From contig ONEG01000001.1 of the NCBI GenBank assembly GCA_900316845.1, positions 1 through 64,000 on the forward strand: a stretch of DNA of 64,000 bases, in the 5' to 3' direction. The stretch is from an uncultured Bacteroidales bacterium (lineage in GTDB: Bacteria; Bacteroidota; Bacteroidia; Bacteroidales; Paludibacteraceae). The notes beneath the pieces were generated by a model. It was not told where the DNA came from, ran no database searches, and saw nothing but the letters and a program-made list of their open reading frames with translations. The position numbers and the translations under genes are program-made. Of this stretch, positions 1 to 9,008 are shown in pieces (position 1 is the first letter of the stretch; each line of letters begins with the position of its first letter).

Positions 1-336
1 CCGAGCAGGCAGTTTTTTCTTTCTCAGGTTCTTCTTTCTTGGTAGTTCCGCGGGATTGAATCCCGCCCTTTCTTCTTTTCCCCGGCATCGGATGCCGGTT
101 GTATTAAAATTTGTCATGTCGTTTTTTACGTAAAAACGGTTTGAACTCTGTCCAAACCGGCTCAAATTAGCTCCACCGAAAGTCCAATCGTTAGTGATTA
201 GTTAGTGATTCGTTGGATATTCGTTAGTCATTGTACTACCCATTACGTACCCTAATAGGAGGCACTTGCTCTGCAATACGCCATGTTCTTCTCCTGTCCC
301 TTTTCTACTAAAAATCATATAAAAATGCACGCACAC
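1..336. other. Non-coding region upstream of korA
   Basis: I see no convincing gene here. It holds two perfect 17-nt palindromes (50-66 and 82-98), a short AT-rich repeat patch around 190-235 in which TTAGTGATT recurs, and then the korA promoter. The palindromes belong to the same family as those in 19681-20438 and 58939-59043. Confidence 0.7.
50..98. repeat. Pair of 17-nt palindromic hairpins
   Basis: Positions 50-66 read GCGGGATT-G-AATCCCGC and 82-98 read CCGGCATC-G-GATGCCGG. Each has an 8-bp perfect stem around one central base and is embedded in T/C-rich sequence. The second is identical to copies at 19768-19784 and 20257-20273. Both could form RNA or DNA hairpins; neither is followed by a clear T-run, so terminator function is not obvious. 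Confidence 0.85.
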
Positions 337-367
337 TTGCATATGTCAAAAAAAAGCAGTACCTTTG
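337..367 (+). promoter_or_regulatory. Bacteroidetes-type promoter of korAB
   Basis: A -33 TTG at 337-339 and a -7 box TACCTTTG at 360-367 are separated by 20 nt, as in the other ten full promoters I found in this window. Transcription should begin near 374, leaving a leader of about 20 nt before korA. The spacer carries the shared CATATGTCAAAAAAAAGCAG sequence. Confidence 0.8.
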
Positions 368-392
368 CACCCGCAATTATCTAATACTTAAA

Positions 393-2288
393 ATGCAAAA
401 CATTGTAGTTCGATTTTGTGGAGACTCGGGCGATGGCATGCAGCTGACGGGAAACATGTTCGCGCAGTTGGCAGCCGAGATGGGTCATGAGATCTCCACC
501 TTGCCGGATTTCCCGGCTGAGATTCGTGCGCCGCAAGGTACTTTAGGCGGCGTGAGTGCTTTCCAAGTTGAGTTGGGAAATGAGGTCTATACCTCCGGTG
601 ACAAGGCCGATGTGGTCGTGGCGATGAACGCGGCGGCGCTGAAAGTGTGTGCCTTAGGCTCGCATTTCAACCATCCGCAAGCGCATTTTGATGATGATTT
701 CTCGTTGTTCCATCGGAATGCCATCCTGATTGTCGATACCGATTCGCTTACGGATAAGGATCTCGAGAAAGCACAATACCATAGCAACAATCCGTTTGAG
801 GAGTTGGGCATCCCGGAGTCCGTACAGATTGTGCCGGTTGCCCTGACGACGCTGACCAAAGAGGCGCTAAAGGAAAGCGGCATGGACAATAAATCTGTGC
901 TCAAATGCAGGAATATGTTTGCTTTGGGCTTGATCTATTGGCTCTTCGACGAACCGATGGAGAAGGCGATTCACCTGCTGGAGGAGAAATTCAAGAAGAA
1001 ACCCGCCTTGGTGGCTCCGAATACCAAGGTCATGGTCGATGGCTATAACTACGGTCAGAACCTCGCCCTCTCGGTCAACCAGATACATCTGGAGAATGAT
1101 GGAATGAGCGCGGCAAAGCCGCTCAATGATGGAATGATGCCGGCGCACTTTACTTCCATCGCCGGAAACAAGGCAACGGCGTGGGGACTGATTGCGGCGG
1201 CGGAGAAAGCCGGCAAGCGGCTGTTCCTGGGTTCGTATCCTATCACGCCGGCAACGGATATACTCCATGAGTTGGCGGCGCGCAAAGACATGAACGTCAT
1301 GGCGATACAGGCGGAGGATGAGATAGCCGGTGTTTGTACGGCTATCGGCGCGGCTTTTGCTGGCGATCTGGCTTGTACTTCGACTTCCGGTCCCGGCTTG
1401 TCTCTCAAATCCGAAGCCATCGGTCTGGCAGTCATGGCGGAGTTGCCGTTGGTGGTAATCGATGTGCAGCGTGGCGGACCGAGTACGGGACTGCCGACGA
1501 AGACCGAACAGACGGATCTGCTGCAGGCTCTTTATGGCCGTAACGGAGAGTGTCCGGCGGTGGTGATTGCCGCTTCTTCGTCTGCCAATTGTTTTGATTT
1601 TGCGTACGAGGCATGTAAGATCGCTTTGGAGAACATGACACCTGTCATCCTCATGACCGACACCTATCTGGCGAACGGAACGGCTCTCTGGCGGATACCG
1701 AAATTAGCGGAACTGCCTACTATCACGCCGCAGAGCGTGCCGGAGGAACTGAAAGGTCATTATAACCCGGCTATCCGTGATGCCCGCGGCGTGCGTTATT
1801 GGGCATACCCGGGTATGGAAGGTTACGAGCATCGGAACATCGGTCTGGAGCGCGACGCAGAGAAGGGTACTATCTCCACGAACCCCGAAAACCATGAGCA
1901 GATGGTTCTTGCTCGCAAGCACAAAATCGAGCAGATCGCTGATCAGATACCGGAGTTGAAAGTGATAAATGGTCAAATGGTAAATGAACAAATGGTAAAT
2001 AAGGACACGCTCCTTGTAGGTTGGGGTAGTACGGAAGGCCATCTGCATGCCGCGGCAAATGAGTTAGGCTGCGACTTGGCGCATTTCAACTATATCTGTC
2101 CGCTGCCGAAGAATACCCGCGAAGTGCTGAGTCAATATAAGCGAATTGTTGTTTGCGAGTTGAACACAGGACAATTCGCAGCGTATCTCCGCGCGCACTT
2201 CCCCGACCTGAAGATCGAGCAATACAACGAGATTCAGGGACAACCCTTTGCGGTGGAAAGAATCGTTAATTTTGTTAAGAATTCGTAA
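393..2288 (+). CDS. korA: 2-oxoacid:ferredoxin oxidoreductase, fused gamma-alpha subunit
   Basis: This 631-residue protein has the fused architecture of Bacteroidetes 2-oxoglutarate (2-oxoacid):ferredoxin oxidoreductases. An N-terminal gamma domain (motif GDSGDGM near residue 10) is followed from about residue 265 by the alpha/pyrimidine-binding domain with the motif GSYPITPATDIL. With KorB it oxidatively decarboxylates a 2-oxoacid with CoA and reduces ferredoxin in the cytoplasm, in a reductive or branched TCA pathway. korB follows after 35 nt, so the two form an operon. Two low-complexity stretches look like in-frame inserts: a duplicated NDGM motif around a GCGGC-AAA-GCCGC hairpin (about 1092-1140), and NGQMVNEQMVNK (about 1963-2003), built from the AAATGGTAAATG words common in intergenic DNA here. 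The exact 2-oxoacid is not provable from sequence. Confidence 0.9.
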   Translation: MQNIVVRFCGDSGDGMQLTGNMFAQLAAEMGHEISTLPDFPAEIRAPQGTLGGVSAFQVELGNEVYTSGDKADVVVAMNAAALKVCALGSHFNHPQAHFDDDFSLFHRNAILIVDTDSLTDKDLEKAQYHSNNPFEELGIPESVQIVPVALTTLTKEALKESGMDNKSVLKCRNMFALGLIYWLFDEPMEKAIHLLEEKFKKKPALVAPNTKVMVDGYNYGQNLALSVNQIHLENDGMSAAKPLNDGMMPAHFTSIAGNKATAWGLIAAAEKAGKRLFLGSYPITPATDILHELAARKDMNVMAIQAEDEIAGVCTAIGAAFAGDLACTSTSGPGLSLKSEAIGLAVMAELPLVVIDVQRGGPSTGLPTKTEQTDLLQALYGRNGECPAVVIAASSSANCFDFAYEACKIALENMTPVILMTDTYLANGTALWRIPKLAELPTITPQSVPEELKGHYNPAIRDARGVRYWAYPGMEGYEHRNIGLERDAEKGTISTNPENHEQMVLARKHKIEQIADQIPELKVINGQMVNEQMVNKDTLLVGWGSTEGHLHAAANELGCDLAHFNYICPLPKNTREVLSQYKRIVVCELNTGQFAAYLRAHFPDLKIEQYNEIQGQPFAVERIVNFVKNS

Positions 2289-2323
2289 TAACGTAATTAC
2301 GTAATAACGAAAAAGGATATACT

Positions 2324-3352
2324 ATGGAAGCATCTCAATTTAAATCCGATCAATATGTACGTTTCTGCCCGGGTTGCGGCGATCACGCGATTTGCATGGC
2401 GTTGCAGAAAGCCATGGCGCAGATAGGTATTCCGACCCACGAGGTGGCTGTTATCTCCGGTATCGGTTGTTCCAGCCGTATGCCGCACTACCTCAATACG
2501 TATGGTTTTAATACGATTCATGGTCGCGGTGGCGCGATTGCTACGGGTGTCAAGACCTCCCATCCGGAGTTGACCGTTTGGCAAATGAGCGGTGACGGCG
2601 ATTGTCTGGCTATCGGCGGAAACCATTTCATTCATGAGATTCGCCGCAATGTGGACCTGAACGTCTGCATGTTCAATAACCGCATCTACGGTCTGACCAA
2701 AGGTCAGTACTCGCCGACCAGCCCGAAGGGCTTTGTCTCCAAATCCTCTCCGTTTGGAACGGTAGAACGGCCGTTCATACCGGCGGAACTCGTCTTGGGC
2801 GCAAGGGGTACGTTCTTTGCCCGCACGCTCGATGTCGATGTGCCGACGACGGTAGATTGTCTCGTGGCGGCGCAGCAGCATAAAGGCTGCTCGATCGTGG
2901 AGTGTCTGGTGAACTGCGTCATCTTCAATAACGGCACGCACGCCTGGATAGCCGACCGTGAGCAGCGCGCGGAGCATTCTATCATCCTCAGACACGGCGA
3001 GAAGATGATCTTTGGTGCCAACAAAGATAAGGGCTTGGCTATTGAGATTGACCCGCAGACCTTCGTTCCGCGGCTGATAGTTGTGCCGGCAGACGATGCA
3101 CGCGTACTCATTCACGATGCACACCAACAGGACCCGACGCTACATAGGCTACTCGCACTCATGGGACAAGAGCGGAACTTGGAGGTGGCAGCCGATGTAC
3201 AGGATGAGTTGCCGATTGCTTTGGGCGTCATCCGTGACGTGGAGGCGCCGACCTACGACGCGGCGGTCAATGAGCAGATACAAAACGTGCGCGCCTCGGC
3301 TAAGGCACACACGTTTGATGAACTGACCGCTACCTTGGAGCAGTGGAGTTAG
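2324..3352 (+). CDS. korB: 2-oxoacid:ferredoxin oxidoreductase beta subunit (TPP-binding)
   Basis: This 342-residue protein is the thiamine-diphosphate-binding beta subunit that pairs with KorA. It shows the N-terminal CPGCGDH motif (residues 15-21), the TPP/Mg signature [12 protein letters not shown] near residue 90, and [16 protein letters not shown] just after it, all typical of KorB. It follows korA by 35 nt, and that gap consists of a small TAACGTAATTACG repeat. Its TAG stop overlaps the convergent rsgA stop by 4 nt (3349-3352), so no terminator fits between them. Confidence 0.92.
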   Translation: MEASQFKSDQYVRFCPGCGDHAICMALQKAMAQIGIPTHEVAVISGIGCSSRMPHYLNTYGFNTIHGRGGAIATGVKTSHPELTVWQMSGDGDCLAIGGNHFIHEIRRNVDLNVCMFNNRIYGLTKGQYSPTSPKGFVSKSSPFGTVERPFIPAELVLGARGTFFARTLDVDVPTTVDCLVAAQQHKGCSIVECLVNCVIFNNGTHAWIADREQRAEHSIILRHGEKMIFGANKDKGLAIEIDPQTFVPRLIVVPADDARVLIHDAHQQDPTLHRLLALMGQERNLEVAADVQDELPIALGVIRDVEAPTYDAAVNEQIQNVRASAKAHTFDELTATLEQWS

Positions 3353-4290
3353 CGATATTTGCTCTCGGAGCAGTCGCCTAACAACGATAGATAGGATTCA
3401 TAGCGCGAGATCGCTATGGATCCTTTTATGATGGCTTCCTGCACGGCGCAACCGGGTTCGTTGGTATGCGTGCAGTTGCCAAAACGGCAGTCGCGGCTGA
3501 TGCGGAAAATCTCCGGGAAATAATGGCTTACTTCCTCACGCTCAAAATCGATCGTACCAAAACCTTTGATACCCGGAGTGTCAATCACAGCGCCGTCTTC
3601 CAAGAAATACATCTCGCTGAAAGTGGTGGTATGCATACCTTTGTCGTGGGCGTCGGAGATCTTACCGGTACGCGTGACCTCGCGCCCGAAAAGCGCATTG
3701 AGTAGGGTAGATTTGCCGACACCGGAGTTACCGGAAAGAAGGGTTACTTTCCCTGCAAGCAGAGGTAAGATATCTGAAGGCTGAATGCAGATCGCTGACA
3801 TCTCCACGGTCTCGTAGCCGATTGATTCATATAGCGCACGCAGTTCGGCGAGTTGCGCCAGCTCTTCTTCCGTCAGAAGATCAATCTTATTGAATATAAG
3901 GAGCGCGCGCACGCGATAAGCCTCGCAGGTCGCGAGGAAGCGATCGATGAAAGTAGTCGAAGTAACCGGATGGTTGACCGTCACGATAAGGGCCACTTGG
4001 TCAATATTAGATGCCAGAATATGGCTCTCTTTGCTCAAGTTAGTGGATCGCCGGATGATATAGTTGCGGCGCGGCTCCACATCGGTTATCCAAAATGTCT
4101 TTGTGCCTTCTTCCTTCGTACATCGTACATTGTCCCTTTGTACATTAACAAAGTCTCCTACAGCCACGGGGTTGGTACTACGAATACCGCGAATGCGGAA
4201 ATTGCCTTTTATTCGGCATTCCGCATCCGTTCCATCGTCCATCCGAACGATGTAACTGCTACCCGTTGACTTAATGACAAGCCCTCGCAT
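3349..4290 (-). CDS. rsgA: Ribosome small-subunit-dependent GTPase A
   Basis: RsgA/YjeQ is a circularly permuted GTPase that helps late 30S subunit maturation. The 313-residue product has an N-terminal OB fold, NKID (134-137), the P-loop GNSGVGKS (187-194), DTPGIKGFG (about 238), and a C-terminal zinc knuckle with C268, C273, H275 and C281. I start it at the ATG at 4290, whose A is shared with the TGA stop of frr (TGATG), implying translational coupling; an upstream TTG is less likely. Residues about 49-61 ([13 protein letters not shown]) form an extra loop in the OB fold. It is encoded by a 31-nt sequence (4118-4148) also found exactly at the tsaD/exosortase junction (15821-15851). Confidence 0.95.
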   Translation of the reverse strand: MRGLVIKSTGSSYIVRMDDGTDAECRIKGNFRIRGIRSTNPVAVGDFVNVQRDNVRCTKEEGTKTFWITDVEPRRNYIIRRSTNLSKESHILASNIDQVALIVTVNHPVTSTTFIDRFLATCEAYRVRALLIFNKIDLLTEEELAQLAELRALYESIGYETVEMSAICIQPSDILPLLAGKVTLLSGNSGVGKSTLLNALFGREVTRTGKISDAHDKGMHTTTFSEMYFLEDGAVIDTPGIKGFGTIDFEREEVSHYFPEIFRISRDCRFGNCTHTNEPGCAVQEAIIKGSIAISRYESYLSLLGDCSESKYR

Positions 4291-4853
4291 CAAACGGTCA
4301 TGATCTCTTTTTCCTTGGCGGCATAGAGCGCATCGACTTTCGCGATATATTTATCGTGGGTCTTTTGCATGTCCTCTTCGGCATCTTTCTCGATATCCTC
4401 GCTCAGGCCGTTCTTGACGAGTTTCTTAAACTCCTCAATGGCGTCGCGGCGGGCATTGCGGATGGACATCTTTGCGGTCTCGCTCTCTGCTTTACATTGC
4501 TTGCAGAGCTCGCGACGGCGTTCCTCTGTCAGCGGCGGAAGGATCAGACGGATCGTCTCGCCGTTGTTAGATGGAGCCAGACCGATGTTCGAGTTGATGA
4601 TGGCGCGTTCGATCTCGCTGATGAGCTTCTTCTCCCACGGCGTGATGGCGATGGTGCGTGCGTCGGGAGTAGTAACCGTAGCGCACGAGCTAAGCGGCGA
4701 CATAGCTCCGTAGTAATCAATCTTGATCGGATCCAAGATACGCGGGTTGGCTTTACCTGCACGGATGTGCTGAAGGGTGTCGTCTAAGTGAGCGACAGCG
4801 GCCTGCATCTGCTCTTCGGCTGCAGACTCAAATAATTCGAGTTCTTCTTCCAT
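4290..4853 (-). CDS. frr: Ribosome recycling factor
   Basis: The product (187 residues, the usual length) splits post-termination ribosomes together with EF-G. The conserved core is visible: [19 protein letters not shown] near the N terminus, then the central [14 protein letters not shown] and a charged helical C-terminal half. It lies between pyrH (61 nt upstream) and rsgA (1-nt overlap). pyrH-frr adjacency is a common bacterial arrangement. The 4864-4910 gap holds a CGATATTTCGAAATC-type repeat. Confidence 0.95.
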   Translation of the reverse strand: MEEELELFESAAEEQMQAAVAHLDDTLQHIRAGKANPRILDPIKIDYYGAMSPLSSCATVTTPDARTIAITPWEKKLISEIERAIINSNIGLAPSNNGETIRLILPPLTEERRRELCKQCKAESETAKMSIRNARRDAIEEFKKLVKNGLSEDIEKDAEEDMQKTHDKYIAKVDALYAAKEKEIMTV

Positions 4854-4913
4854 TTTTGTGTTGTTTTAGATTCGATAAATCGATATTTCGAAATCTCGGT
4901 ATTTCGGGTTTGT

Positions 4914-5618
4914 TTATGGTTTAACCAGTGTTCCTATAGCCTCTCCGTTAATGACTTTCTGTAAATTGCCGAGTTGGTCCATGTTAAAGACGTATATCGG
5001 CAGACCGTTCTCTTTCGCCATAGCGGTAGCAGTGAGGTCCATGACCTTCAGACCGCGGCGGATGACCTCATCATAGGTGATCTCCGTGAATTTCGTAGCT
5101 GTCGGGTCTTTCTCAGGGTCGGCGGTATAGATACCATCCACACGTGTTCCCTTGAGCATGACATCCGCTTTGATCTCCAAGGCGCGGAGCGATGAACCGG
5201 TGTCGGTCGTGAAATAGGGTGCTCCTGTACCGCCGGCAAGGATTACTACATTGCCCTTTTCCAACAGCCGGATAGCTTTTGCCGGACTGTAGAAATCGCC
5301 GATTGGCTCCATGCGGATGGCTGTCAATACACGTACCGGTTGGTCGATGGCTTCGAGGGCAGAGGATAGAGCCAAGGCGTTGATGACGGTAGCTAACATA
5401 CCCATCTGGTCTCCCTTGACGCGGTCAAAGCCTTTCTGCGAACCGCTCAGGCCACGGAAGATGTTTCCGCCGCCGATGACGATCGCTACTTGTACGCCTT
5501 TCTGAGCAATCGCTTTGATTTGCTCGGCGTACTCGGCCAGGTGCTGAGGATCGATGCCTTGCTTGTTTTCTCCTGCCAGGCTCTCACCGGAAAGTTTGAG
5601 AAGTATTCTTTTAAACAT
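4914..5618 (-). CDS. pyrH: UMP kinase
   Basis: UMP kinase phosphorylates UMP to UDP, the entry step to pyrimidine nucleotides. The 234-residue product belongs to the amino-acid-kinase fold: it opens with FKRILLKLSGESL, continues with the glycine-rich VAIVIGGGNIFRG loop and contains GGTGAPYFTTDT, all diagnostic for PyrH. It is followed by frr and rsgA on the same strand. The leader just upstream (5625-5690) is made of two copies of the TTTAGCGAAGCGGTCT-type repeat. Confidence 0.95.
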   Translation of the reverse strand: MFKRILLKLSGESLAGENKQGIDPQHLAEYAEQIKAIAQKGVQVAIVIGGGNIFRGLSGSQKGFDRVKGDQMGMLATVINALALSSALEAIDQPVRVLTAIRMEPIGDFYSPAKAIRLLEKGNVVILAGGTGAPYFTTDTGSSLRALEIKADVMLKGTRVDGIYTADPEKDPTATKFTEITYDEVIRRGLKVMDLTATAMAKENGLPIYVFNMDQLGNLQKVINGEAIGTLVKP

Positions 5619-5632
5619 AATTGTCTTTTATC

Positions 5633-5678
5633 TTTTAGCAGCTTCGCTGCGGTCTTTACTCTTTTAGCGAAGCGGTCT
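5633..5678. repeat. Short AGCGAAGCGGTC repeats upstream of pyrH
   Basis: Two neighbouring copies share the frame TTTTAG-core-CGGTCT: 5633-5658 with the core CAGCTTCGCTG, which makes a GCAGC-TTC-GCTGC hairpin, and 5661-5678 with the shorter core CGAAG. Related copies lie at 6211-6263 and 57512-57532, so this is a dispersed family with constant flanks and a variable centre. Confidence 0.7.
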
Positions 5679-6201
5679 ATTTATACCAACTTGCGTACAT
5701 GGCGTAGTTGTTGGCAATCGTTTTATTGATTTCTTCTGTTTGCGCAGGGTCGGCTTTCTTAATGAACTTCGCCGGCACACCGCCCCAAATCTCGTGAGGT
5801 CCTATCTGCGTACCTTTGAGTACCAGCGCTCCGGCAGCAACAATCGCTCCTTCGCCTACATGGGCTCCGTCGAGTAGGGTAGCACCCATACCAATCAACG
5901 CGTAGTCATCTACGTCGGCGCCGTGGATAGTGACGTTATGCCCGACAGACACGTAATCGCCAAGGGTGATCGTTGATTTCTTGTAGAGCGTGTGGAGAAC
6001 CGCGCCGTCCTGGATGTTGCAATGCTTACCGATGGTGATGGTATTCACATCGCCGCGCAGCACGGAGTTGAACCACAGACTCGATCCTTCTCCCACCGTC
6101 ACATCGCCGACAACCGTGGCGTTCTCCGCCATGAACACGTTGTCAGCAATGTGCGGGGTGAGGATCTCGCCGTTTCTATTGATGGTCTTTACTAATGCCA
6201 T
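5677..6201 (-). CDS. Gamma-carbonic-anhydrase-like hexapeptide-repeat protein
   Basis: The 174-residue protein is a left-handed beta-helix of the YrdA/PaaY/CaiE family. Isoleucine/valine-spaced hexapeptide repeats run through most of its length, and the conserved segments SSLWFNSVLRGDV, IQDGAVLH and VSVGHNVTIHGA carry the candidate metal-binding histidines. Family members bind zinc, but many lack demonstrated carbonic anhydrase activity, so the reaction stays open. It sits between tpiA and pyrH on the same strand, with the dispersed AGCGAAGCGGTC repeats on both sides. Confidence 0.85.
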   Translation of the reverse strand: MALVKTINRNGEILTPHIADNVFMAENATVVGDVTVGEGSSLWFNSVLRGDVNTITIGKHCNIQDGAVLHTLYKKSTITLGDYVSVGHNVTIHGADVDDYALIGMGATLLDGAHVGEGAIVAAGALVLKGTQIGPHEIWGGVPAKFIKKADPAQTEEINKTIANNYAMYASWYK

Positions 6202-6210
6202 TTTGTCTTT

Positions 6211-6263
6211 GTTCTTTTAGTGAACGAAGTGAACGGTCTTTATTCTTTCAGCGAAGCGGTCTT
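6211..6263. repeat. Short AGCGAAGCGGTC-family repeats downstream of tpiA
   Basis: Two copies follow the tpiA stop in its reading direction. 6211-6240 has the core TGAACGAAGTGAA and 6245-6263 has the core CGAAG; both end in CGGTCTT. They match the 5633-5678 and 57512-57532 copies in flanks but not in core. Confidence 0.65.
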
Positions 6264-7013
6264 TTATCGTGCTGCGATGATTGCCAGGAATTTCTCTGCT
6301 ACCAGTGCTGCGCCACCGATCAGACCACCGTCGATATCCGGGCAAGCAAACAGCTCTGCTGCGTTCTTCTCGTTGCAGCTGCCGCCGTAGAGGATCGTCG
6401 TGTCTTCTGCTGCCTCTTTGCCGTATTTCTCAGCTACGAGGGAGCGGATGTATGCGTGGATCTCCTCTGCCTGAGCCGGAGTAGCGGTCAAGCCGGTTCC
6501 GATAGCCCAAACCGGTTCGTAAGCAAGGGTGATGTTCTTCCACTCCTCTGCGCTCAGACCGAATACCGAACCCTCGAGTTGTGCTTTCACTACCTCGTTC
6601 TGCTTGCCTGCCTCACGCTCCTCTTTTACTTCGCCGATACAGAAGATGACCTTCAGACCGTTAGCCAGTGCCAGACGTACTTTCTCTGCCAGCATCTCAT
6701 AGCTCTCAGCGTAATACTGACGACGCTCGGAGTGACCGAGGATGACGTACTCTGCGCCGGTGGATTTTACCATCTCAGCACTTACCTCACCGGTGTATGC
6801 ACCTTTCTCGTGATCTGCGCAGTTCTCCGCTGCCACTTTGATAGCAGAGCCTTTGAGAAGCTCAGCTACGGTAGCCAGATGAATAAACGGCGTACCGATA
6901 ACAACGGCGCATGAGGGGTTCTTTACTGCTTCTTTTAACTCGGTAGCCAGAGCTACACCTTCCTGCAGGTTCTTGTTCATTTTCCAGTTACCTGCAACCA
7001 TTTTTGTTCTCAT
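6264..7013 (-). CDS. tpiA: Triosephosphate isomerase
   Basis: TpiA interconverts dihydroxyacetone phosphate and glyceraldehyde 3-phosphate. The 249-residue product has every hallmark: GNWKMN near residue 10 with the catalytic lysine, VILGHSERR with the catalytic histidine near residue 98, [11 protein letters not shown] with the catalytic glutamate near residue 170, and the C-terminal LYGGSCN and GGLIGGAAL phosphate loops. From my knowledge of Bacteroides, tpiA directly follows the DUF1599/DoxX-like pair; here the two C10 protease genes stand between them. Confidence 0.97.
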   Translation of the reverse strand: MRTKMVAGNWKMNKNLQEGVALATELKEAVKNPSCAVVIGTPFIHLATVAELLKGSAIKVAAENCADHEKGAYTGEVSAEMVKSTGAEYVILGHSERRQYYAESYEMLAEKVRLALANGLKVIFCIGEVKEEREAGKQNEVVKAQLEGSVFGLSAEEWKNITLAYEPVWAIGTGLTATPAQAEEIHAYIRSLVAEKYGKEAAEDTTILYGGSCNEKNAAELFACPDIDGGLIGGAALVAEKFLAIIAAR

Positions 7014-7052
7014 AATCGTATATATTTTTTTTATATGTCTTTTGACTTTGTT

Positions 7053-8999
7053 TTATTGGATCTTCTGTCCGAAAACACTATATTTCTCATTGCCACGAAC
7101 GATGACAACCTGTCCGTTCTCGATGATTTTTCTCACTTCTGCGCCTGCACTGATATTCGTCATGCCGGTTGTTGACGGTCTGCGGTAATAGAGTTGCGGC
7201 AGGAGCATGGTTTTTGACGTGTTCGACGTATATGTCGTGAATCGCGGGTTGCTGACGTTATACAGGAATCGTCCGTATGACTCCGTCGTGTTTTGGATTG
7301 TCGCGTCGCCGCCATCAATGCTGATGCTCCATGTAGAAGCACCGCTATTGGCGAATATCACTTTCTTTTCCGCTGTAGCTACTAACAATTGGCCACCATT
7401 GGTAAAGGTCCAGTTGCTACCGGATTTTCCGACGGTCATGATTTTAACCGTGCTATTAGCGTCTAAAGTAATTTGATTATTAGTAATAGTCACATCTTCC
7501 GGATCAAACCAATTTGCTGTCTTACTACTATTCTCTGCTCCTGCGGCTACAGATTTTGTCGAGCTTACCAAGATCACTTCATCGCCGGCTGCAAGGTTGC
7601 TGATATTGGTCAGCAGCGTGAAAGCTCCTGTGCCGGGAGTAGGATCTACCGGGTCAATCGGATCTACTGGATCTACATAGGTCGAGCTATCCGGCTCAAT
7701 GCCGATAATTACGCTTTGTTCATAAGAGAAATCATAGCCTCCACCGCCGGCACCGCCTCCTCTGGGTATGAGGTTAGAGAGGGTATAGTAACCATCGTTG
7801 GAACCCGACCAGCCCCAGTTGAAGTGGAACTTACCGGCGCTGTCGTAACCGTCGCAGATGAAACTATGCCCGCCGGATTCTGGACTACTGCCCGCTCCAT
7901 CATACATAATGGGGTGTTGCTTGTCCAGTTCGGCTTTGAGCATTGCGGTCCAATTGGAGGGGGTCCAGCTATTATAATAGGTGTGGTCGTATTCTTCGTA
8001 TCCGTCGCGCATATAACTGGTTGGCTTTTTATAACCGAAATGCCTCCATAGCGCGTTTTGCGCATAGGTAGGATCATCCTCGTCGCCATAGTTCACGGTG
8101 TACGTGCCCGAACCGCCGTCTTCATCGTTGCCGTACATCATTTCCGTAGCTACGCCGCAATGGTACATCAGCGTCGCTACGGCTGTCTTTTGAGCACTGG
8201 TAGCAGAATCGGAATAACTATTCTTCATGTTATCCCAGTCGTAGGTCGTGTTCTCGAAATCAGCAGAGAGGGTATAGGGATAACGGCTGGAATAGACCGG
8301 TATATATTGGTTGTATTCGTCCAGTATATAATAACCTTCGTCGTCCACTGCGTATGGCTCATTAACGTCCAAGGGTCTGTAACTATGACTGCCGATACCT
8401 CTCTTCGGCCATTGCCAGTAGTTCATCACCTGTGCCATAGCCGTTGCCACACAACCGGTATAGGCTTTGTTGCGTCCCGTTCCTGGGCAGAGGTTGTTAT
8501 ACGGTGCATCCTGATCCCATTGGGTCTGAATCAGCGGACCCACTACTGCGGCTGCTTGTGCCTTGCGAACACCCTTACGCAGCGCTTTCCACTCTGCTTT
8601 AGTCTCCTCAGCGGCTTCAACGCCGTCGGTCTCAATACGTTTGATGAACTGGTCGTATTTACCCATCCAATGACGGATATTCGACGGCATGTTATCTGTA
8701 CGGAAATGTCCGGTCTCAGAGTATGCCAGGATAGGTGTTACGGCATCGTTCGCCGCGATGATGACCCATCCTTCGCCATTCTCGTTCTCATAGAGATAAT
8801 ACTGCGGTTCCTCTGTGGTGTTCATAGCCTTGCGAACCATTCGTTTGGCAGGAGCGGCTTTCTTCACGCCGTTGACCGAAGTCACGGCTACGTTCATAAA
8901 GTTATTGGCCACAGTCGCTGCGTCCTCTAACGTAATGCGCTCTGCGAAAAGGCTTACTGACACCAGCAGAGCAAAGATGCTTATAAATAGTTTTTTCAT
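7053..8999 (-). CDS. Secreted C10 (streptopain-like) cysteine protease with extra C-terminal domain
   Basis: This 648-residue protein has a Sec signal peptide (MKKLFISIFALLVSVSLFA), a Spi-type prodomain (about 20-150) and a C10 peptidase domain. The catalytic Cys183 lies in TGCVATAMAQVMNYW and His378 in GGHSFICDGYD. After about residue 440 an Asp/Pro linker (DPVDPIDPVDP) leads to an extra beta-rich domain of about 150 residues and a C-terminal tail ending NEKYSVFGQKIQ. The family includes streptopain and Prevotella interpain, secreted zymogens that degrade host proteins. The neighbouring paralogue (9-nt gap) lacks the linker and extra domain. The tail resembles the end of a type IX secretion signal; that is inference. 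Confidence 0.9.
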   Translation of the reverse strand: MKKLFISIFALLVSVSLFAERITLEDAATVANNFMNVAVTSVNGVKKAAPAKRMVRKAMNTTEEPQYYLYENENGEGWVIIAANDAVTPILAYSETGHFRTDNMPSNIRHWMGKYDQFIKRIETDGVEAAEETKAEWKALRKGVRKAQAAAVVGPLIQTQWDQDAPYNNLCPGTGRNKAYTGCVATAMAQVMNYWQWPKRGIGSHSYRPLDVNEPYAVDDEGYYILDEYNQYIPVYSSRYPYTLSADFENTTYDWDNMKNSYSDSATSAQKTAVATLMYHCGVATEMMYGNDEDGGSGTYTVNYGDEDDPTYAQNALWRHFGYKKPTSYMRDGYEEYDHTYYNSWTPSNWTAMLKAELDKQHPIMYDGAGSSPESGGHSFICDGYDSAGKFHFNWGWSGSNDGYYTLSNLIPRGGGAGGGGYDFSYEQSVIIGIEPDSSTYVDPVDPIDPVDPTPGTGAFTLLTNISNLAAGDEVILVSSTKSVAAGAENSSKTANWFDPEDVTITNNQITLDANSTVKIMTVGKSGSNWTFTNGGQLLVATAEKKVIFANSGASTWSISIDGGDATIQNTTESYGRFLYNVSNPRFTTYTSNTSKTMLLPQLYYRRPSTTGMTNISAGAEVRKIIENGQVVIVRGNEKYSVFGQKIQ

Positions 9000-9008
9000 G
9001 ATATTGGT

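Noticed and set aside
2297..3127. 276-residue minus-strand frame opposite korB
   Set aside because: It is fully antisense to a well-supported gene, has no recognisable motif, and arises from codon bias in korB.
8058..8930. 290-residue plus-strand frame opposite the first C10 protease
   Set aside because: It lies fully antisense to a gene with signal peptide and catalytic residues, and shows no motif of its own.
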